Source of the DNA: Streptomyces cadmiisoli
Lineage (GTDB): Bacteria > Actinomycetota > Actinomycetes > Streptomycetales > Streptomycetaceae
Direction: 5' to 3'
Assembly (NCBI RefSeq): GCF_003261055.1
Contig: NZ_CP030073.1
Span: 1,550,001-1,614,000, forward strand
Length of the DNA: 64,000 nucleotides
Shown here: positions 40,887 to 50,207 of the stretch, piece after piece
How positions within the stretch are numbered: the first letter of the stretch is position 1
How the letters are laid out: each line of letters opens with the position of its first letter
Notes under the pieces: model-generated
What the model was told of the DNA's origin: nothing
The model's database searches: none
The model's input: only the letters and a program-made list of their open reading frames with translations
Made by a program: the position numbers and the translations under genes

Positions 40887-41063
40887 TCAGGCGCTGCAGG
40901 AGGTGGTGCTGGTGGTGGAGGAGCAGGTCGAGGTGGAGGAGCAGCTCGTGGAACCGGCGAGCACGACCTCGCTGGCGTCCGAGTAGTCCGAGATCTCGAA
41001 CGTCTCCGACTCGAGCTCCAGGATCTCGTCGGCGAGGGCGGCGAGGGTCGACTTGTCAGCCAT
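40887..41063 (-). CDS. Thiopeptide-like RiPP precursor peptide
   Basis: A 58-residue peptide. AGGAGTG precedes the ATG at 41,061-41,063. The acidic leader (MADKSTLAALADEILELESE, then TFEISDYSDASEVVLAG) contains the LEISDY-like block typical of thiopeptide precursors such as that of thiostrepton. The C-terminal 21 residues (38-58) contain only Ser (10), Thr (7), Cys (3, at 41, 47 and 56) and a final Ala. Every core residue except the last is therefore a possible azole or dehydroamino acid site. It is transcribed convergently to the biosynthetic operon from its own promoter. Confidence 0.9.
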   Translation of the reverse strand: MADKSTLAALADEILELESETFEISDYSDASEVVLAGSTSCSSTSTCSSTTSTTSCSA

Positions 41064-41179
41064 GGTCACTCCTGACGTGTGCACACCGCCGGGCCGTTCC
41101 CGGGGTGTTGACCTCTTCATTGGACCGGGTGCCACTGACGCATCACGCGGTCGTCCGCTGACAGGGCGCTGCCGTCGGA

Positions 41180-41311
41180 CGGCAGCCGAGTGCCAGCGGA
41201 CCGCGGGCCGCGCGACAGCGATCCGTCAGCGACCTGCCAGCGGCCGGTCAGTGAAGTGCCCGCGGTGTGCCAGCGCTCTGTCGGCGAACGTCCGCCGGTC
41301 GGCCGGATCAT
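41180..41311. repeat. 11-bp periodic repeat array in the precursor/M20 divergent promoter region
   Basis: Read in consecutive 11-mers from 41,191, the sequence gives TGCCAGCGGAC, a weak unit, CGACAGCGATC, CGTCAGCGACC, TGCCAGCGGCC, GGTCAGTGAAG, TGCCCGCGGTG, TGCCAGCGCTC, TGTCGGCGAAC and weaker copies to 41,311; the unit at 41,180 (CGGCAGCCGAG) is also in phase. The consensus is roughly nGYCAGCGnnC with the CAGCG core at positions 4-8. Strict 11-bp spacing puts all copies on one face of the helix, as in SARP-type operators. Which protein binds is inferred, not shown. Confidence 0.75.
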
Positions 41312-41317
41312 GGCGGA

Positions 41318-42634
41318 ATGAGTACCGCGGCGATCCTCTCCTCCGGCCGGCACGCACCCGTGCTGCGGCACCTGGACGCGCTGCTGCGTCCCCTCACCGC
41401 CTTCGCCATGGACCTGCACCGGCACCCGGAGCCGTCGGGCGGGGAAGTGCGCACCGCGGCACACCTCGCCGACGCGCTGGAGGCGGAGGGCTGCTCCGTG
41501 ACCCGCGGGGTCGGCGGACACGGGGTGGTCGGTGTCCTCGCCAACGGGGACGGGCCGCGCGTGTATCTGCGGACCGAACTGGACGCGCTGGCGCTGCGCG
41601 AGCGGACCGGTCTGCCCTACGCCGCTCAGGGGCCCTTCATGCACGCGTGCGGCCACGACCTGCACGCCGCGGCGCTGCTCGGCGCCGCGAGCCTGCTGGC
41701 GCGCTCCCGGCCAGAGTGGCGGGGCACCGTGGTCCTCGTCGGCCAGCCGGCCGAGGAGACGCTGACCGGGGCGCGCGCCCTGCTCGCCGACGGCCTGTAC
41801 GAACGGTTCGGACGCCCCGACACGGTCCTCGCGCAGCACACGGCACCCCTGTTGGGCGGCATGGTGGCCCACGGTTACGGTCAGCCGGTGCTGGCGGGCG
41901 GTGTCGGCCTGGACGTCACCCTGCACGGCCGGGGCGGGCACGCCGGGGCGCCGCATCTGACGGTGGATCCGGTGGTCGCCGCCGCCGCGGTGGTGCTGCG
42001 GCTCCAGCAGATCGTGTCCCGGGAGTGCGCGCCCGCGGAGCAGGCCTCGGTCACGGTGGGGTCGCTCCAGGCCGGCACGCAGAGCAACGTGGTGCCCGAG
42101 ACGGCCTCGCTCGGCATCACGGTCCGCGCGCTGACCTCCGCGGGGCTGGACCGGCTCGTGGCGGCGGTGGAGCGGATCGTGCGGGCCGAGTCGGCCGCCT
42201 CCGGCTGCCCCGCCGAGCCCGGCATCACGGTGGTGTCGCGGTCGCCGGTCACGCTGCCGGACGCGGCGCTGACCACTGCGGTGCAGGAGGCGCACCGTGA
42301 GGCGCTGGGCGCCGAGCGGGTGGTGCCGTGGGCGCCGTCGATGGCGACCGAGGACTTCGCGCTGTACGGGGACGCGGGGCGGGACATCCACGGCTGCGCG
42401 GGGATCGCGCTCGGCTACTGGATGGTCGGGGTGGTCGGTCCGCGCCAGTGGGCGGCGACGACCGGCGCGAACGCCGCGGAACGCCTCGCGGCGCTGCCGC
42501 CCAACCATTCGCCCGAGTTCGCCCCGCACCTGCCCATCGCGCTGCCCTCGGCGACCACGGCGCTGACCACGGCCGCGCTGACGGCGCTGGGCCGGGCACG
42601 AGCCGTCCCCACCCGGCCGGATGACGCCGGGTGA
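41318..42634 (+). CDS. M20 family metallopeptidase/amidohydrolase
   Basis: A 438-residue M20D-type amidohydrolase (IAA-amino acid hydrolase/hippurate hydrolase group). Motifs: [21 protein letters not shown], the metal site [19 protein letters not shown] and a dimerization domain with [10 protein letters not shown]. It hydrolyses N-acyl amino acids or dipeptides; the substrate is unknown. It is divergent from the precursor gene and shares the 11-bp array upstream, so it may be co-regulated with the RiPP cluster, perhaps in trimming or resistance, but it could also be an unrelated neighbour. Confidence 0.9.
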   Translation: MSTAAILSSGRHAPVLRHLDALLRPLTAFAMDLHRHPEPSGGEVRTAAHLADALEAEGCSVTRGVGGHGVVGVLANGDGPRVYLRTELDALALRERTGLPYAAQGPFMHACGHDLHAAALLGAASLLARSRPEWRGTVVLVGQPAEETLTGARALLADGLYERFGRPDTVLAQHTAPLLGGMVAHGYGQPVLAGGVGLDVTLHGRGGHAGAPHLTVDPVVAAAAVVLRLQQIVSRECAPAEQASVTVGSLQAGTQSNVVPETASLGITVRALTSAGLDRLVAAVERIVRAESAASGCPAEPGITVVSRSPVTLPDAALTTAVQEAHREALGAERVVPWAPSMATEDFALYGDAGRDIHGCAGIALGYWMVGVVGPRQWAATTGANAAERLAALPPNHSPEFAPHLPIALPSATTALTTAALTALGRARAVPTRPDDAG

Positions 42635-42658
42635 GACACGCCCGCGTCCGAACGGCCC

Positions 42659-42682
42659 GCTGCCGGGCCGGAGCCCGGCAGC
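42659..42682 (+). terminator. Hairpin terminator after the M20 gene
   Basis: GCTGCCGGGC (42,659-42,668) and GCCCGGCAGC (42,673-42,682) with a CGGA loop, 25 nt after the stop. Confidence 0.8.
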
Positions 42683-42821
42683 ACGTGGGGCGGCCGGAAC
42701 CGGGTGGGGTCGCACGGCGTCTCCGCGTCCCGCACGATGGGACGTGACCCGTAGGAGAGCCGCCGACCGCGGGCGAACCGGCTTTCTCCCCAACCTCGTT
42801 CCGCCGAAGCCCTACTGACGT

Positions 42822-42833
42822 TACCGTTCGGTA
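42822..42833. promoter_or_regulatory. Short palindrome upstream of the amidase gene
   Basis: TACCG-tt-CGGTA, 26 bp before the amidase ATG, in a slightly AT-richer promoter-like stretch. It resembles a TetR-type half-site pair; no regulator gene adjoins it. Confidence 0.35.
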
Positions 42834-42859
42834 GACAACACGCTCCGGAGGTGTGCCGC

Positions 42860-44284
42860 ATGACGCTCGACCGTTCCGCCGGCCTGGCGGAGACCGCCCG
42901 CGCGCTGGCCGGGGGTGAGGTGACCTCGCGGGCCCTCGTCGAAGCCGCCCTGGCCCGGATCGAGGCGACGCAGGACACCCTCAACGCGTTCCGGATCGTG
43001 CGCGGTCGGGCGGCGCTCGCGGAGGCGGAGGCCGCCGACCGGGAACTGGCCGCCGGGGTGCGCCGTCCGCTGCTCGGGGTGCCGGTCGCCGTCAAGGACG
43101 ACATGGACGTGGCCGGCGAGCCGACCGCGTTCGGCTGCCGGGGCGGATTCCCGCCGGTCGCCGAGGACGGCGAGGCGGTACGGCGGCTGCGGGCCGCGGG
43201 CGCGGTGGTCGTCGGCAAGACGAACACCTGCGAACTGGGGCAGTGGCCCTTCACCGAGGGGCCGGCGTTCGGCGCGACCCGCAATCCGTGGAACCCGGAC
43301 CACACCCCGGGCGGCTCCTCCGGCGGTTCGGCCGCCGCGGTCGCGGCGGGCCTGGTGCCGGCCGCACTCGGCTCGGACGGCGCCGGTTCGGTCCGCATCC
43401 CGGCGTCCTGGACTCACCTGATCGGCGTAAAGCCCCAGCGCGGCCGTATATCGACCTGGCCGCGCGGCGAGTCCTTCCAGGGCATCACCGTCAACGGCAC
43501 CCTGGCACGCACGGTCGCGGACGCGGCGCTGCTGCTCGACGCGGCCGCCGGCAACCACGAATTCGACCCGCACCGCCCGCCCGCGCTCGACGTGTCCGGC
43601 GCCGTGGGCCGCGACCCCGGAAGGCTGCGCGTCGCCCTCGCGCTGAAGCCGCCGTTCACCGCGGTACCCGCCCGGCTCCACCCGGAGGTCCGCGCCCGGG
43701 TCGTCGAACTCGCCGAGCGACTGGCCGCATTGGGCCACTGGGTCGAGGAGGCCGACCCGCCCTACGGGCAGATCGGGCTGACCTTCGTCCCGCGCGCCAC
43801 CGCCGGTATCGCCGAATGGGTCCGCGACGCACCCGACCCCGCGCTGCTGGACCCGCGCACCCGTGAGGCCGCCCGGCTCGGCAGGCTGCTCGGCGGGGCC
43901 CCGCTGCGGGCGGCCCGGCGTGCCGAGGCCGAACTGCAACGCCGTATCGGCGGCTTCTTCACGTCGTTCGACGTGGTCCTCGCGCCGACGACGGCCGCTC
44001 CCCCGCCGCGGATCGGCGCCATGCTCGGGCTCGGCGGTCTCGCCACCGACCGCGCCATCATCGCCGCCTGCCCGTACGCCTGGCCGTGGAACGTGCTGGG
44101 CTGGCCGGGCGTCAACGTCCCCGCCGGTTTCGTCGGCGGAGGCCTGCCGGTCGGCGCGCAGCTCCTCGGACCCGCGCACAGCGAACCGCTGCTGGTCTCC
44201 CTGGCCGCGCAGTTGGAGGCCGACCTGCGCTGGCACGAGCTGCGCCCGCCCGAGCCGGTCGCTTCCCGCTCCCCGGCGGCATGA
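42860..44284 (+). CDS. Amidase signature family protein
   Basis: A 474-residue amidase. The Ser-cisSer-Lys triad is visible: the Lys in [13 protein letters not shown], the Gly/Ser-rich signature [14 protein letters not shown] and the nucleophile loop [14 protein letters not shown]. The ATG at 42,860 has GGAGG 9 nt upstream, so the nearby GTG at 42,851 is unlikely. It hydrolyses carboxamides to acids in the cytoplasm; the substrate is unknown. The stop overlaps the next start (ATGA). Confidence 0.92.
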   Translation: MTLDRSAGLAETARALAGGEVTSRALVEAALARIEATQDTLNAFRIVRGRAALAEAEAADRELAAGVRRPLLGVPVAVKDDMDVAGEPTAFGCRGGFPPVAEDGEAVRRLRAAGAVVVGKTNTCELGQWPFTEGPAFGATRNPWNPDHTPGGSSGGSAAAVAAGLVPAALGSDGAGSVRIPASWTHLIGVKPQRGRISTWPRGESFQGITVNGTLARTVADAALLLDAAAGNHEFDPHRPPALDVSGAVGRDPGRLRVALALKPPFTAVPARLHPEVRARVVELAERLAALGHWVEEADPPYGQIGLTFVPRATAGIAEWVRDAPDPALLDPRTREAARLGRLLGGAPLRAARRAEAELQRRIGGFFTSFDVVLAPTTAAPPPRIGAMLGLGGLATDRAIIAACPYAWPWNVLGWPGVNVPAGFVGGGLPVGAQLLGPAHSEPLLVSLAAQLEADLRWHELRPPEPVASRSPAA

Positions 44285-44760
44285 GGGCTCCGGGCGCCCA
44301 CTACCGTGACCCCGTGACTGCCTTCACGGACGAGAACACGCCCGGCCGCCACGGCCCGACCGCGACCACCGAGGCCGACCCGCGCAAGGTGGGCCGGGTG
44401 CGCACGGAGTACTCACCCGCGCACGACGGCGACCCCGACCCGGGCGAGATCGTCTGGACCTGGGTGCCGTTCGAGGAGAACGACGGGCGCGGCAAGGACC
44501 GTCCCGTGCTGGTCGTCGCACGGGAGGCGGCCGGGACGTTCCTGGCGGTTCAGCTGTCCAGCAAGCGGCACGACCGCGACCGGGAGTGGGTCCCGATCGG
44601 GCACGGTCCCTGGGACCGGTCGGGCCGGGACTCGTGGGTGGACGTGGACCGGGTGCTGCGCCTGCACGAGCGGGGCATGCGACGCGAGGCGTGCGCACTG
44701 GACCGGATGCGGTTCGACCTGGTCCGGCACCGGCTGCGGTTGCGCTACGGCTGGCACTGA
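44281..44760 (+). CDS. PemK/MazF-like type II toxin-antitoxin family protein
   Basis: A 159-residue protein coupled to the amidase gene (ATGA). After a 50-residue polar N-terminus it shows a PemK/MazF-like SH3-fold core: GEIVWTWVPFEENDGRGKDRPVLVVARE, FLAVQLSSK, and DRVLRL. Streptomyces proteins of this type often stand alone with no antitoxin, and none is seen here, so toxin activity is doubtful. A GTG at 44,314 is an alternative start. Confidence 0.8.
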   Translation: MRAPGAHYRDPVTAFTDENTPGRHGPTATTEADPRKVGRVRTEYSPAHDGDPDPGEIVWTWVPFEENDGRGKDRPVLVVAREAAGTFLAVQLSSKRHDRDREWVPIGHGPWDRSGRDSWVDVDRVLRLHERGMRREACALDRMRFDLVRHRLRLRYGWH

Positions 44761-44773
44761 CGGACGGCGCCGG

Positions 44774-44801
44774 CCGGTCCCCGGCAAATGCCCGGGGCCG
44801 G
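44774..44801. terminator. Hairpin between convergent pemK-like and PARG-like genes
   Basis: CCGG-t-CCCCGG and CCCGGGG-CCGG form a bulged stem around CAAATG between the two convergent stop codons. Confidence 0.6.
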
Positions 44802-44803
44802 TC

Positions 44804-45625
44804 TCAGGAGTCCGGCCGGCTCTCCGGGAACGCCCGCGCGAACGCCGCGCGGACCGCGGCGTGGGGCGTCCGGTCCAGCACCGCGAACACCACGTGCTCG
44901 AATCGGCCCGAGAACCGGCCCCCTGGGCCCAGCAGGTCGCGGAAGGCGCCGGCGACCTGTGCCGGATCGTTCTGGAACACTCCGCAGCCCCAGGCGCCGA
45001 GGACCAGCCGCCCGTGGCCGTGATGGGCGGCCGTCTCCAGGACGCGCTCGGCACGGACGGCCAGGGCGCGCGGGAGCTCACGGGCGCGCTCCGCGTCCGT
45101 CCGGCGCACCACCCCGGCGTTCGGGGCCGCCGCGGTCAGGAACGACGCGGTGTACGGCTCGTCCAGCAGGCGGCCCCGGTCGTCCCGGAAGACGGGCACG
45201 GCCGGTGAGTGGACGACACGGTCCGTGTAGAACGCGTCGCGGTGGGTGCGGTGGTGGTCGTAGAACTCCGGGACCCGCAGCAGGCACGTGTACAGGGCGG
45301 AGGCGCGGCACAGGGACTCCTCCTGGGCCTGGGCGCCGTTGAGATGGCCGCCGCCGGGATTGCGGGCCGAGGCGAAGTTCAGCACGGCGGCCGGGCCGAT
45401 GCGGCGGGCGGCCTCCAGGCTGCTCTCGCCGGTCACCTCCAAGAAGGTGTCCGCTGCCGGAGCGCCGGGCACCGGCACCGGTTCCGGTCCGTGCATCCGT
45501 GTCGCCGCCCGCGCGGCCGTCACGGCCGCCGCCAGCGGGACCGTGCGCCCGTCGGACGTGCGGTACGCCCCGGCGGCCACGATCTGCTCGGTCTCGCGCG
45601 CGAGACCGCGCAGCCGCGCGCTCAT
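44804..45625 (-). CDS. TIGR02452-family PARG-like macrodomain protein
   Basis: A 273-residue protein starting at the ATG at 45,623-45,625. It carries the microbial poly(ADP-ribose) glycohydrolase signature NFASARNPGGGHLNGAQAQEES (Gly-rich loop followed by the catalytic Glu pair) and GAWGCGVFQNDP near the C-terminus. Relatives remove ADP-ribose from proteins or nucleic acids. It is adjacent and convergent to the PemK-like gene; a functional link is only speculative. Confidence 0.88.
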   Translation of the reverse strand: MSARLRGLARETEQIVAAGAYRTSDGRTVPLAAAVTAARAATRMHGPEPVPVPGAPAADTFLEVTGESSLEAARRIGPAAVLNFASARNPGGGHLNGAQAQEESLCRASALYTCLLRVPEFYDHHRTHRDAFYTDRVVHSPAVPVFRDDRGRLLDEPYTASFLTAAAPNAGVVRRTDAERARELPRALAVRAERVLETAAHHGHGRLVLGAWGCGVFQNDPAQVAGAFRDLLGPGGRFSGRFEHVVFAVLDRTPHAAVRAAFARAFPESRPDS

Positions 45626-45881
45626 GGCGCAACCCCCGTGTGCGCCACGACCGCGTGCCGCGCGGTCTCCCCCGTCGTGCTCATGAACGCATCGTGAGCG
45701 ATGCTGGACATGCGGTGCAACAGAGTTTTCCCGGCCCGGAACCGGAGGTGTCCAGCCCCTTACGCCCGGAAACGCACTCTTGTGCGAAGCGGCACGAGGG
45801 TCTTGGGTGGGACGGGTGATGCCGGTCCGGCTGGTGATTTTCCGGACGGGCAGCATGCTGGAATCTCAGGAGGATCCCGAC

Positions 45882-47183
45882 ATGTCCGACTCAGTGAGTG
45901 GCTGTACCGAGCCACGCCCCGCCGTCACGGAGGCGGAGGTGGAGGCGCTGGTCCGAGGCATATGCTTCAAGACCGGCCCGCCGCGCTCCCTCGGTGTCGA
46001 AGTGGAATGGCTCGTCCATGACCCGCACCGCCCACGACTTTCCGTGGCACCCGAACGACTCGAAGCGGCCTACGCCGCACTGCGCACCGTCCCTCTGAGG
46101 TCGGCGCTCACCGTCGAACCCGGCGGCCAGCTGGAGCTGAGCTCGCCGCCCGCCGCCTCCCTGATGGAGTGCGTCGGCACCGTCTCCGCCGACCTGGACG
46201 CCGTCCGCGCGGCCCTGCGCGGACACGATCTCGGCCTCCTCGGCATCGGCCACGACCCGTGGCACCCCCCTCGCCGGTTCCTGCACGAACCGCGTTACGA
46301 CGCGATGGAGGCCTGCCTCGACCGCACCGGCCCGGCCGGCCGGGCCATGATGTGCACCTCGGCCTCGGTCCAGGTGTGCCTGGACGCCGGCTACGAGGTG
46401 CCCGGTCCCCTCGGCCACGTGCGGCGCTGGTGGCTGGCGCACCAGCTGGGCGCGGTCCTGGTGGCCGCCTTCGCGAACTCCCCCCTGGCCGGCGACGAGC
46501 CGACCGGCTGGCTGTCCACCCGGCAGCTGCGCTGGACGCAGATCGGCCCGGGACGGGCGGGCGCGCCCGTGCTGGACGTCGACCCGCGCGGCGCCTGGGC
46601 CCGGCACGTGCTGGACTCCCCGGTGATGTGCGTACGGCGCGACGGCGGCCCCTGGGACGTACCGGAGGGGCTGACCTTCCGGGAGTGGACCAGGTCCGGG
46701 TCCCCCCGGCCCCCGACCCAGGACGATCTCGACTACCACCTCACCACGCTCTTTCCGCCGGTCAGACCACGCGGTCACCTGGAGCTGCGCATGATCGACG
46801 CGCAGCCCGGCGACGACGGATGGATCGTGCCGCTCGCCGTGACGACGGCGCTGTTCGACGACCCGGAGGCCACCGAGACCGCCTACCGCGCGGTCAAGCC
46901 CCTGGCCGAGCGGTCCCTGGCGCTGCCCGCGCCGCACAATCCGCTGTGGCTGGACGCGGCCCGGTACGGGCTCGCCGACCCCGAGTTGCACGAGGCGGCC
47001 GTGGTGTGTTTCGCGGCGGCCCTCGACGCGCTGCCCCGGCTCGGCGCCACCACCGAGGTCATCAACGCCGTGGCGGCCCATCAGGACCGCTACGTGATCC
47101 GGGGCCGCTGCCCCGCCGACGATCTGCTGGACCGGTTGCGCGGTGCCGACCGCCCTCCGCACGGGAAGGACTTCCGCACATGA
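45882..47183 (+). CDS. egtA: Ergothioneine biosynthesis glutamate-cysteine ligase EgtA
   Basis: A 433-residue GCS2-type ligase starting at ATG 45,882 after AGGAGG. Motifs: SLGVEVEWLVHDP, TVEPGGQLELSSPP, the GHLELRMIDAQP block. It makes gamma-glutamylcysteine, the sulfur donor for EgtB. It is first gene of a tightly coupled egtABCD operon; its stop overlaps the egtB start. Confidence 0.95.
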   Translation: MSDSVSGCTEPRPAVTEAEVEALVRGICFKTGPPRSLGVEVEWLVHDPHRPRLSVAPERLEAAYAALRTVPLRSALTVEPGGQLELSSPPAASLMECVGTVSADLDAVRAALRGHDLGLLGIGHDPWHPPRRFLHEPRYDAMEACLDRTGPAGRAMMCTSASVQVCLDAGYEVPGPLGHVRRWWLAHQLGAVLVAAFANSPLAGDEPTGWLSTRQLRWTQIGPGRAGAPVLDVDPRGAWARHVLDSPVMCVRRDGGPWDVPEGLTFREWTRSGSPRPPTQDDLDYHLTTLFPPVRPRGHLELRMIDAQPGDDGWIVPLAVTTALFDDPEATETAYRAVKPLAERSLALPAPHNPLWLDAARYGLADPELHEAAVVCFAAALDALPRLGATTEVINAVAAHQDRYVIRGRCPADDLLDRLRGADRPPHGKDFRT

Positions 47184-48532
47184 CCGACCCCGCCATCGAC
47201 ACCGAGACCGGCACCGGGGCGGACGTCGAGACCGACGTCGAGGCCTTCCGCGAGCGCGCGCTGACCTCGCTGACCTCGGCACGGGAACGCACCACTCTCC
47301 TCACGAGCTGTGTGGAGGACCCGGACCTGACCGCCCAGCACTCGCCGCTGATGTCTCCGCTGGTGTGGGATCTGGCGCACATCGGCAACCAGGAGGAGCT
47401 GTGGCTGCTGCGGGCGGTCGCCGGGCAGGACGCGATACGGCCCGAGATCGACGGCCTCTACGACGCGTTCGAGCACCCGCGCGCCGCCCGGCCCTCCCTG
47501 CCGCTGCTCCCGCCCGCCGAGGCCCGTCTGTACGCGGCCGAGGTGCGCGGCCGGGCCCTGGACGTGCTGGACGGCGCCGTGTTCCGCGGCAACCGCCTGA
47601 TGGAGGCGGGCTTCGCCTTCGGGATGATCGCGCAGCACGAGCAGCAGCACGACGAGACCATGCTGATCACCCATCAGCTCCGGAAGGGTCCGCAGGCCCT
47701 GCACGCCCCGGACCCGCGGCCCGTGCCGCCGTTCACCGGGCCCCGTGAGGTCCTGGTCCCGGGCGGCCCGTTCACGATGGGGACGTCCACCGAGCCCTGG
47801 GCACTGGACAACGAACGGCCCGCGCACGCGCGCGAGGTGCCGCCGTTCCACATCGACACCGTGCCGGTGACGAACGGCGCCTACGAGGCGTTCATCGAGG
47901 ACGGCGGGTACGACGACCCGCGCTGGTGGACTGCGGACGGCTGGGCCCACATCCGCCGCAACTCCGTCCACGCCCCGGCGTACTGGCGCCGGGAGGGCGG
48001 GCAGTGGCTGCGGCGCCGCTTCGGCGTCACCGAGGTGGTGCCGCCCGACGAGCCGGTGCTGCACGTGTGCTGGTACGAGGCGGACGCGTACGCCCGCTGG
48101 GCCGGACGCCGGCTGCCCACCGAGGCCGAGTGGGAGAAGGCGGCCCGGCACGACCCGGCGACCGGCCGCTCCCGGCGCTACCCGTGGGGCGACGCCGACC
48201 CCGGGCCGGAGCACGCGAACCTCGGTCAGCGCCATCTGCGTCCGGCGCCCGCGGGAAGCTACCCCGAAGGGGAGTCCCCGCTCGGCGTACGGCAGTTGAT
48301 CGGCGACGTGTGGGAGTGGACGTCGAGCGACCTCCTGCCGTACCCGGGCTTCACGGCGTTCCCGTACAAGGAGTACTCGGAGGTGTTCTTCGGGCCGGAG
48401 TACAAGGTGCTGCGGGGCGGCTCGTTCGCCGTGGACGCGGTGGCCTGCCGGGGCACCTTCCGCAACTGGGACTACCCGATCCGCCGGCAGATCTTCTCCG
48501 GCTTCCGCACCGCCCGCTCGGTGGAGGCCTGA
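47180..48532 (+). CDS. egtB: Ergothioneine sulfoxide synthase EgtB
   Basis: A 450-residue non-haem iron enzyme. The N-terminal DinB-like domain carries an iron-binding His (LAHIGNQEE) and the HxxxHxE motif (QHEQQHDET), the C-terminal formylglycine-generating-enzyme-like domain has VPGGPFTMGTS, LPTEAEWEKAARH and VWEWTSSD. It joins gamma-glutamylcysteine to hercynine with O2. Coupled to both neighbours by overlapping start/stop codons. Confidence 0.97.
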   Translation: MTDPAIDTETGTGADVETDVEAFRERALTSLTSARERTTLLTSCVEDPDLTAQHSPLMSPLVWDLAHIGNQEELWLLRAVAGQDAIRPEIDGLYDAFEHPRAARPSLPLLPPAEARLYAAEVRGRALDVLDGAVFRGNRLMEAGFAFGMIAQHEQQHDETMLITHQLRKGPQALHAPDPRPVPPFTGPREVLVPGGPFTMGTSTEPWALDNERPAHAREVPPFHIDTVPVTNGAYEAFIEDGGYDDPRWWTADGWAHIRRNSVHAPAYWRREGGQWLRRRFGVTEVVPPDEPVLHVCWYEADAYARWAGRRLPTEAEWEKAARHDPATGRSRRYPWGDADPGPEHANLGQRHLRPAPAGSYPEGESPLGVRQLIGDVWEWTSSDLLPYPGFTAFPYKEYSEVFFGPEYKVLRGGSFAVDAVACRGTFRNWDYPIRRQIFSGFRTARSVEA

Positions 48533-49323
48533 TGTGCCGTCATCTTGCCTACGTCGGGCCCGAGGAGCCGCTGGGCCGGCTGCTGGTGGGCCCGCCGCAC
48601 GGGCTGTACCGGCAGTCCTGGGCGCCGCGGCGGCAGCGGTACGGGACCGTCAACGCCGACGGCTTCGGCGTCGGCTGGTACGCGGCGGGCGATCCGGTGC
48701 CGGCCCGGTACCGGCGGGCCGGGCCGATCTGGGCGGACCTGTCCTTCGCCGATCTGGCCCGGGTCGTACGGTCCGGCGCGCTGCTCGCCGCGGTGCGGGA
48801 CGCGACCCTGGCGGGCGCCGACGCGGAGGCCGCGGCGGCACCGTTCGCCGCGGAGTCCTGGCTGTTCAGCCACAACGGCGCCGTCAAGGGCTGGCCGCGG
48901 TCGCTGGCCGGGCCGGCCGCCGGCCTGTCCACGGCGGACCTGCTGTCCCTGGAGGCCCGCAACGACTCCGCGCTCGTCTGGGCACTCGTCCTGGCCCGGC
49001 TGCGGGCCGGGGACGACCCGGGCCGGGCACTGGCCGACACGGTCGGGGAGGTCGCCGCGGCGGCCCCGGGCTCCCGGCTCAACCTGCTGCTGACCGACGG
49101 CGGGTCCATCGCCGCCACCGCCTGGGGCGACTCGCTGTGGTACCTCGCCCGGCCCGGCGGCGGGACGGTCGTGGCGTCCGAACCGTACGACGACGATCCG
49201 CGCTGGCGCGAGGTCCCCGACCGCACCCTGCTCGTGGCCGACCGGGACGACGTGCAGCTCACCCCGCTCAAGGAACCGAGCGACGTCTCGGCGACCGCAC
49301 CATCCGAGGAGCCCCCCACGTGA
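48532..49323 (+). CDS. egtC: Gamma-glutamyl-hercynylcysteine sulfoxide hydrolase EgtC
   Basis: A 263-residue class II glutamine amidotransferase-fold protein whose Cys2 nucleophile is exposed after Met removal (MCRHLAYVG). Motifs NADGFGVGWY and SWLFSHNGAVKGW are typical. It removes glutamate from the EgtB product. TGATG and GTGA overlaps couple it to egtB and egtD. Confidence 0.96.
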   Translation: MCRHLAYVGPEEPLGRLLVGPPHGLYRQSWAPRRQRYGTVNADGFGVGWYAAGDPVPARYRRAGPIWADLSFADLARVVRSGALLAAVRDATLAGADAEAAAAPFAAESWLFSHNGAVKGWPRSLAGPAAGLSTADLLSLEARNDSALVWALVLARLRAGDDPGRALADTVGEVAAAAPGSRLNLLLTDGGSIAATAWGDSLWYLARPGGGTVVASEPYDDDPRWREVPDRTLLVADRDDVQLTPLKEPSDVSATAPSEEPPT

Positions 49324-50207
49324 GTCCCTTCCTTCTCACCCGCACCCTTCCCGAGGACGCCACCGAGGCAGCCCTGCGCGCCGACGTCCAGCGGGGACTG
49401 ACCGGCACCCCCAAGACCCTGCCGCCGAAGTGGTTCTACGACGCGCACGGCAGCGAGCTGTTCGAACGGATCACCGAACTGCCGGAGTACTACCCGACAC
49501 GCGCGGAACGGGAGATCCTGCTCGCCCGCTCCGCGGCGATCGCCGCGGCGACCGGCGCCCGCACCCTCGTCGAACTGGGCTCCGGATCCTCCGAGAAGAC
49601 CCGGCACCTGATCGACGCGATCACCGGGCTGCACACCTACGTCCCGGTCGACGTGAGCGAGAGCGCCCTCACCCAGGCCGGGCAGGCGCTGATCGCGGAG
49701 CGGCCCGCGCTGAGCGTGCACGCGCTGATCGCCGACTTCACGGCGGACCTGGAGCTCCCGGACACACCGGGTCCCCGGCTGGTGGCGTTCCTCGGCGGCA
49801 CGATCGGCAACCTGCTGCCCGCCGAGCGGGCCGAGTTCCTCGCCTCGCTCCGCGCCCTGCTCGCCCCCGGGGACGCGCTGCTGCTCGGCACCGACCTGGT
49901 CAAGGACGAGCGGGTACTCGTCAGGGCGTACGACGACGCGGCCGGGGTGACGGCCGCGCTATGTGGGTCGTTCATCCTGTCCGTTGTCCGCACCGCAAGG
50001 CCCACTCGCGTGCCCAAGCCCAGGCAGAGAAGCCGGATCAGTAAGGGAAGAACTCGGCCTGCTTCCCGGCCCCGTCGGTCATCCCGGGCACCCAGCGGCC
50101 CGGTGATGGGGAAGGTGCCCGCTGCTGCCGGCGTTGCGCGCTCGACAAGAAAACTGCGATCCCGGCACTCCGCCGATGTGGCGTCGACCGAAGAGAGGCA
50201 CGCATGA
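49320..50207 (+). pseudogene. egtD: Truncated histidine N-alpha-methyltransferase EgtD (chimeric 3' end)
   Basis: The first 213 codons (to about nt 49,958) are a normal EgtD: WFYDAHGSELFERITELPEY, YPTRAE, LVELGSGSSEKTR, FLGGTIGNLLP, AYDDAAGVTAA. After GVTAA the family continues with FNRN-type sequence, but here it changes abruptly to an 82-residue Arg/Ser-rich stretch with no EgtD homology. The lost part contains the Glu/Ser residues that bind histidine in EgtD (E282/S284 of the mycobacterial enzyme), so the product should be inactive. The junction marks the left border of a mobile element. The frame ends in ATGA, overlapping the start of the replacement gene at 50,204. Confidence 0.88.

Noticed and set aside
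49959..50203. An independent gene in the 82 codons after the egtD break
   Set aside because: The stretch has Arg/Ser-rich low-complexity translation, no start with a ribosome binding site and no recognisable domain.
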